Assembly (NCBI RefSeq): GCF_002159185.1
Contig: NZ_NFHD01000006.1
Span: 1-64,000 of the forward strand
DNA from: Gemmiger sp. An87
GTDB taxonomy: Bacteria; Bacillota; Clostridia; Oscillospirales; Ruminococcaceae
Reading direction: 5' to 3'
Length of the DNA stretch: 64,000 bases
A program made the translations under genes and the position numbers. Below are positions 59,783 to 64,000 of this stretch, one piece after another (the stretch's first letter is position 1; every line of letters begins with the position of its first letter). Under the pieces are notes generated by a model. It searched no databases and was not told where the DNA came from. It saw nothing but the letters and a program-made list of their open reading frames with translations.

Positions 59783-60400
59783 TTATTCAAACTTATTCTG
59801 CTGATACAGTTCTTCCCAGGCGTCGGCCAGCATGGCCTTGCACTCCCGGAGCTTTGCGGCGGATTTGTGCTCGCCCATATCCAGCGCAGCGGCGGGGATG
59901 GGCTTGCCGAAGCAGACCTTCACCCCACTGAACAGCTTCATGTGTCCGTGGCGGTAGATGATGCGGCAGGGGATCATATCCACCCCGGCAGCGCTGGCCA
60001 CCACAAAAGCGCCGCTCTTGATTTTGCCGGGCTCACCGGTCTTGGAACGGGTGCCCTCCGGGAAGATCAGAAGGCCCTGCCCTTTTTTCACCTTTTCCAC
60101 GGCGGCTTCCACCGCGCCGGTGTCACCCTTGCCCCGCTCTACGCCGAACACGCCCACGTTGCGGAACATCCAGCTCAGCAGCGGATTCACCTCGAACAGC
60201 TCCTCCTTGGCCATGATCAGCATCCGTTTGCCCCAGAACCGGGCAATGACCACGAACACCGGGTCGATGGCAGAGATGTGATTGGGCGCCAGCACAAAGC
60301 CCTTGCCGTCCCGCGGCAGGTTCTCCTTGCCCACCACCCGAATGCGGAAGACCAGATGCCAGATCAGCCAGGCTCCGGTCACCATAATACCATAAAACAT
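59783..60400 (-). CDS. plsC: 1-acylglycerol-3-phosphate acyltransferase
   Basis: This 205-residue membrane enzyme makes phosphatidic acid. The catalytic NHISAIDP (H-x4-D) and the substrate motif FPEGTRSKTG are present after one N-terminal membrane segment. AAAGGA precedes the ATG. It lies between cmk (38 bases away) and ispH-S1 in a conserved clostridial order. Confidence 0.93.
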   Translation of the reverse strand: MFYGIMVTGAWLIWHLVFRIRVVGKENLPRDGKGFVLAPNHISAIDPVFVVIARFWGKRMLIMAKEELFEVNPLLSWMFRNVGVFGVERGKGDTGAVEAAVEKVKKGQGLLIFPEGTRSKTGEPGKIKSGAFVVASAAGVDMIPCRIIYRHGHMKLFSGVKVCFGKPIPAAALDMGEHKSAAKLRECKAMLADAWEELYQQNKFE

Positions 60401-60438
60401 GCTTGTTTCCTTTCTCGATTGGCTTGAAATTGGAACGC

Positions 60439-61101
60439 TCAGACCCGGCTGAGAATCAGCGACTTCAGGGCCTGGAAGCTCTCTTCCAGATCCATCTCAC
60501 TGGTGTCCACCAGAACGGCGTCCTCGGCCTGGCGCAGCGGCGCGGTGGCCCGGTGGCTGTCCTGATAATCCCGGCGGCGGATGTCCTCCAGCACGGTCTC
60601 GTAATCGGTGTCCACGCCCTTGTCCTGCAGCTCCTTGAAGCGCCGGTCAGCCCTGGCCTCAGCGCTGGCGGTGAGGAAAATCTTCACGGTGGCGCCAGGC
60701 AGAATCACGGTGCCGATGTCCCGCCCGTCCATCAGAATGTCGTGGGTGCGGGCCATGCCTCGCTGCAGCTCCAGCAGGAAAGCACGCACCGGCGGATGGG
60801 CCGACACCGCACTGGTGGCCATGCCCACATTCTCGGCCCGGATGGCCTCGCTCACATCCTCGCCGCACAACAGTACCCGCTGGGCGCCGTCCACATAGCG
60901 CAGCTCAATCTGAATCTGAGGCAGAAGGGCCGTGACCGCAGCCTCATCCTTGGGGTCCACGCCCTGGCGCAGGGCGAACAGGCCGATGGCACGATACATG
61001 GCGCCGGTATCCACATACAGGTAGCCCAGCTCCTTGGCAAGGCGTTTTGCAAGGGTCGATTTTCCCGCCCCGGAGGGGCCGTCGATGGCAACAGAGATCA
61101 T
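60439..61101 (-). CDS. cmk: Cytidylate kinase
   Basis: This 220-residue kinase phosphorylates CMP and dCMP. It has P-loop GPSGAGKST at residues 8-16, the LYVDTGAMYRA nucleotide-binding block, GRDIGTVILP and the lid RRDYQDSHRATAPL. AAGGAA precedes the ATG. It follows the BaiN-like gene by 54 bases and is part of a baiN-cmk-plsC-ispH cluster. Confidence 0.95.
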   Translation of the reverse strand: MISVAIDGPSGAGKSTLAKRLAKELGYLYVDTGAMYRAIGLFALRQGVDPKDEAAVTALLPQIQIELRYVDGAQRVLLCGEDVSEAIRAENVGMATSAVSAHPPVRAFLLELQRGMARTHDILMDGRDIGTVILPGATVKIFLTASAEARADRRFKELQDKGVDTDYETVLEDIRRRDYQDSHRATAPLRQAEDAVLVDTSEMDLEESFQALKSLILSRV

Positions 61102-61155
61102 GTTTTCCTTACTTCCTTCTATTATATTCTATGCAAAGCGGCCCCGCCGCCTGTA

Positions 61156-62370
61156 TCACAAATTCGCAGCGAAGGCCTGGGCGGTGCACCAGGCGATCTG
61201 CAGGTTGTAGCCGCCGGTGTAGGCGTCCACGTCCAGCACCTCGCCGGCAAAGTAAAGCCCCGGGCAGAGCTTGGACTCCATGGTTTTGGGGTCCACCTGC
61301 TTCACGTCCACGCCGCCGGCGGTGATCACCGCGTGGGCCAGGTCGCCCCGCTTGCTGATGGGCACCTCCCAGTGCTTGACCAGCCGCACCAGCTCCCGCT
61401 TCTGCTCCTTGGTGATCTGGTTGGCCCGGGTGGCCGGGTCCACGCCCCAGCGTTTGACCATCACCGGCTGCATGCTGGCGGGCAGCAGCTTCACCAGTGC
61501 GCCCTGGGCGCTCTTGTTGGCCAGCAGGGCAAAGTCGTTGGTGACCCGTTTATACAGCTGCTCCTCGTCCAGAGCGGGCTTCAGGTCGATGACCGCCTTC
61601 CAGGCATGCTTCTGCATATCCTTAATGTAGCTGGAGGCCATCAGGGTCAGCGGGCCGGAAATGCCGAAGTGGGTGAACAGCATCTCGCCCATTTCGGTGA
61701 ACACGGCCTTTTTGTCCCGGTAGAGGGTGAGGGTTACGTTTTTCAGCGAAAGCCCCATCATGGCCCGGCAGTCCTCGTCCGGGGAGACCAGGCTGCACAG
61801 GCTGGGCACGGTGGGCACGATCTTGTGGCCCGCCTGCTTGGCCAGCTGGTAACCGTCGCCGGTGGAGCCGGTCACCGGATAGCTCACGCCGCCGGTGGCC
61901 ACCAGCACCGCGTCCGCGGTCAGCGTGCGGCCGCTTTTGGTCACGACGCCCACGGCCCGGCCCTCTTCAATCACCAGCTTTTCCGCCCCATCGTACAGGA
62001 TCTGTGCCCCGTCTGCATAGCGCAAAAGGGCCTGGCGGATGTCCTCCGCCCGGTCGCTCACCGGGAAGACCCGGCGGCCCCGCTCGGTTTTCAAAGGAAC
62101 GCCCAGCTCCTCAAACAGCTCCATGGTCTTGGCCGGTGGAAAGGCGTAGAGCGACGAATACAGAAAGCGCGGATTGGTGCGCACATTCTGCAAAAAGGTG
62201 TTTTCGTCGCAGTTGTTGGTCACATTGCACCGGCCCTTGCCGGTGATGAGCAGCTTCTGGCCGGGCTTTTCGGTGTGCTCCAGCACGGTGACCGAATGGC
62301 CCAGCCGCACAGCCGTACCCGCGGCCATCAGACCGGCCGCGCCCGTGCCCACAATCAGGATGTTTGCCAC
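61156..62370 (-). CDS. NAD(P)/FAD-dependent oxidoreductase of the HI0933/BaiN family
   Basis: This 404-residue flavoprotein has the Rossmann motif ILIVGTGAAGLMAAGTAVRLG and the family signature KLLITGKGRCNVTN. ATGGVSYPVTGSTGDGY lies in the middle, with a C-terminal TAGGVDVKQVDPKTMESKLCPGLYFAGEVLDVDAYTGGYNLQIAWCTA. BaiN of bile-acid-dehydroxylating Clostridia belongs here, but most members lie in this housekeeping cluster and have no proven reaction. The start is a GTG at 62370, with GGAGG nine bases upstream, overlapping the upstream gene by 16 bases. Confidence 0.88.
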   Translation of the reverse strand: MANILIVGTGAAGLMAAGTAVRLGHSVTVLEHTEKPGQKLLITGKGRCNVTNNCDENTFLQNVRTNPRFLYSSLYAFPPAKTMELFEELGVPLKTERGRRVFPVSDRAEDIRQALLRYADGAQILYDGAEKLVIEEGRAVGVVTKSGRTLTADAVLVATGGVSYPVTGSTGDGYQLAKQAGHKIVPTVPSLCSLVSPDEDCRAMMGLSLKNVTLTLYRDKKAVFTEMGEMLFTHFGISGPLTLMASSYIKDMQKHAWKAVIDLKPALDEEQLYKRVTNDFALLANKSAQGALVKLLPASMQPVMVKRWGVDPATRANQITKEQKRELVRLVKHWEVPISKRGDLAHAVITAGGVDVKQVDPKTMESKLCPGLYFAGEVLDVDAYTGGYNLQIAWCTAQAFAANL

Positions 62371-64000
62371 TGATTTTTCCTCCAAAGGGTCAGGATACCG
62401 GCCCCGCTGTAAAGCAGCAGCAGCGGGTGCACGGTGGAAAGGTACATGGTGGAGGTGCCGATGTTGAAGGAGGCCACCTCCACAAACGCGATCATAAAGC
62501 AGCGCAGCAGCGCCATTCCCAGAAGGCCCAGCAGCAGCACCCACAGCAGGGCCTGCCCGGGCTGGATGGCTTTTTGCTTGCGCAGCTGCAGCAGCTGGAT
62601 TCCCCGCCGTGCCTGCAGCACCACTGCAGCCACAAACAGCACCGGCAGGCCCACCGCGTATACCAGCCGGATGACCTCCATGCCGGTGTACACCAGCTTT
62701 TGCAGCGGGCTGTAATAGGGCAGGTCGCTGCCCGCCTGAGCCGCACTGTTCACCTGCTGGCCCAGATAAGCCTCATAAACCGACTCGTCCTCGGGCAGAA
62801 TCAGGCTGCGCTGGTCCGCATAATAGGGTGCACAGTCCCGGAAGGTGAGGGTGTGCAGCAGACTGCGTACCCCCTCCGCCAGCACATCCGGCACATACTC
62901 CATCCGGATGGGCGGGGTAGTGCTGCTGCGCTCGGGCCCGTTTGCTTCCAGCTGGCCGGAATCACACAGGGCGTTGATGGCATCCGCCACCTGCTGCCAG
63001 TATTCCTCCGCCTTCTGGGGGCTGTCATACACACCCTCGTTCCAGGCAGCCTTGCGCAGCGCCCAGTAGAAGCTGCCGGACTGGTAATCGTCCAGCTCCG
63101 GGTTGCGGAAGCTGTTCTGAAGATCCTCATCCTCTTCCAGCCAGTATTCCAGCGGCTGCAGCTGAGGCACCGCGTCGTACAGCTTCATGCGAACATCGGT
63201 GGGCATGCTGCACAGGGGCTTCCACTCCTCTGCCTTCACCCGGCTCATGGCCCCCACCGCCGCAGCAAAACTGCCGGAAGAGAAATCACTCACGGCAAAC
63301 AGACCATAGCAGGCGTAGTTCACCGCACTGTAAGCGAGGATTGCCGCTGCCAGCAGGCCGTAGGGCACCGCCAACAGGGCGCAGCGGCCCAGCTTTTTGG
63401 GCAAGGCGCCCTTGTTCCGCAGAGCGGTGACAATCAGAATCAGGGTACCCGCCGCCGCGAAGGGCAACAGCCAGATACCATCCTCTCGGGTGAGCCAGGC
63501 AAGGCCCAGCCCCACACCGGACAGCACCAGCCAGCCGATGCCCTGCTTTACCGGCCTGCGGCAGCGCAGCGCGTAACCGCACAGCCCGGCAAAGAACAGC
63601 ATGCACAGTCCGGGGAAGATGTTGTCCCGGTAAACGCGCAGGGTGAAGGAGGCGGTGGCCGCCGGGCTGAAGGCCAGCAGGGCAAACACCGCAAACCGGC
63701 TCTTCCACCGGCGCAGCACCGGCGCAAAGGCAAAGGCGCAGGCCAGCGCCGCTCCGCAGGTGAGCAGCTGCCCCGCTGCCAGGTAAGGCAGGTGCAGCAG
63801 GCTGCACAGCGCCAGCCACACCGCAAAGAACATGTGTTTGGAAAGGGTAAGCCAATCGTAGGCCCCCAGCCACTGCCCGGCGGTGATGCTCTGGGCCGCC
63901 CCGAACATGAGTTCATCGTCCAGCGGGGCACCGCCCACCCAGACATAGACCATCTGGAAGCGGGTCATCACAAGCTTGACGAGCACCACCAGTACCACCA
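62355..64000 (-). CDS. Polytopic membrane protein, possible GT-C glycosyltransferase (cut by the window edge)
   Basis: At least 547 residues are visible; the true start probably lies beyond the right edge, although a GTG exists at 63998. About ten membrane segments surround an extracytoplasmic domain (roughly residues 240-430 of the visible part). An early loop has GGAPLDDELMFGAAQSI, with acidic residues placed like the catalytic pair of GT-C enzymes, and RVYRDNIFPG follows later. The overall plan resembles the protein at 43715-45568, but sequence similarity is limited. It overlaps the BaiN-like gene by 16 bases. Confidence 0.6.
   Translation of the reverse strand, partial: VVLVVLVKLVMTRFQMVYVWVGGAPLDDELMFGAAQSITAGQWLGAYDWLTLSKHMFFAVWLALCSLLHLPYLAAGQLLTCGAALACAFAFAPVLRRWKSRFAVFALLAFSPAATASFTLRVYRDNIFPGLCMLFFAGLCGYALRCRRPVKQGIGWLVLSGVGLGLAWLTREDGIWLLPFAAAGTLILIVTALRNKGALPKKLGRCALLAVPYGLLAAAILAYSAVNYACYGLFAVSDFSSGSFAAAVGAMSRVKAEEWKPLCSMPTDVRMKLYDAVPQLQPLEYWLEEDEDLQNSFRNPELDDYQSGSFYWALRKAAWNEGVYDSPQKAEEYWQQVADAINALCDSGQLEANGPERSSTTPPIRMEYVPDVLAEGVRSLLHTLTFRDCAPYYADQRSLILPEDESVYEAYLGQQVNSAAQAGSDLPYYSPLQKLVYTGMEVIRLVYAVGLPVLFVAAVVLQARRGIQLLQLRKQKAIQPGQALLWVLLLGLLGMALLRCFMIAFVEVASFNIGTSTMYLSTVHPLLLLYSGAGILTLWRKNQWQTS

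Noticed and set aside
1-64000. CRISPR arrays, insertion sequences, prophage genes and rRNA genes
   Set aside because: I found no regularly spaced repeats, transposase or integrase motifs, phage structural genes or rRNA segments. Repeats seen are hairpins, operators and one 16-bp tandem pair.

Overview
The window is 64 kb of GC-rich, densely packed bacterial chromosome. Nearly all genes are on the minus strand; the exceptions are a heterodimeric ABC exporter, uridine kinase, an RpiR-type regulator and two tRNA genes. Gene content and order suggest a Firmicute of the Oscillospiraceae/Ruminococcaceae type, such as a relative of Faecalibacterium, Gemmiger or Subdoligranulum. The evidence is a spoIIA operon, a T-box leader before valS, an IspH-S1 fusion, a GlgC/GlgD pair and strong AAGGAGG ribosome binding sites. 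The exact genus is an inference. I see no phage, insertion sequence, CRISPR array or rRNA gene.

Layout. 1-3.9 kb: sigma-F operon (spoIIAA-spoIIAB-sigF) behind folC and a VanZ-like gene. 3.9-8.0 kb: valS with its T-box leader, and pfkA. 8.2-8.5 kb: tRNA-Gln(CUG) and tRNA-Pro(CGG). 8.5-14.6 kb: a GNAT acetyltransferase, the ABC exporter pair, udk and a beta-lactamase-fold serine hydrolase. 14.8-15.5 kb: three tiny paralogous genes of unknown function. 15.6-21.6 kb: the glycogen operon glgB-glgC-glgD-glgA. 22.0-37.9 kb: a large sialic-acid (amino sugar) locus. It holds an AGE-family epimerase, an N-acetylneuraminate lyase, two YhcH/NanQ-like anomerases, an FAD oxidoreductase, a dipeptide-type ABC importer and a CUT1-type ABC importer, plus a divergent RpiR/SIS regulator. 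37.9-43.7 kb: pgsA, rimO, recX, recA, prmC and yqhQ. 43.7-56 kb: two two-component systems with membrane proteins and lipoproteins, a ZIP transporter and an SGNH hydrolase. 56-64 kb: small membrane proteins, deoC, ispH-S1, plsC, cmk, a BaiN-like flavoprotein and a membrane protein cut by the right edge.

How the parts work together. The 22-38 kb region looks like one regulon. Both importer operons start at promoters whose -35 box lies inside the same 15-bp palindrome (TGAAAAwwwTTTTCA). A third copy lies in the leader of the RpiR-type gene, and a fourth lies between the two operons. The simplest reading is that the RpiR/SIS protein controls uptake of sialic acids through two transporters of different ancestry. 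NanQ-like anomerases, NanA and the 2-epimerase would then convert the sugar to pyruvate and GlcNAc. The kinase and deacetylase for GlcNAc are not in the window. The neighbouring glycogen operon would store surplus glucose-1-phosphate.

Less expected features are the FAD oxidoreductase translationally coupled to nanQ, the three small paralogues with their own promoter, a 31-bp palindrome over the recA -35 box, a Lys/Ala-rich tail on GlgB, and tandem paralogous lipoproteins behind a sensor kinase.
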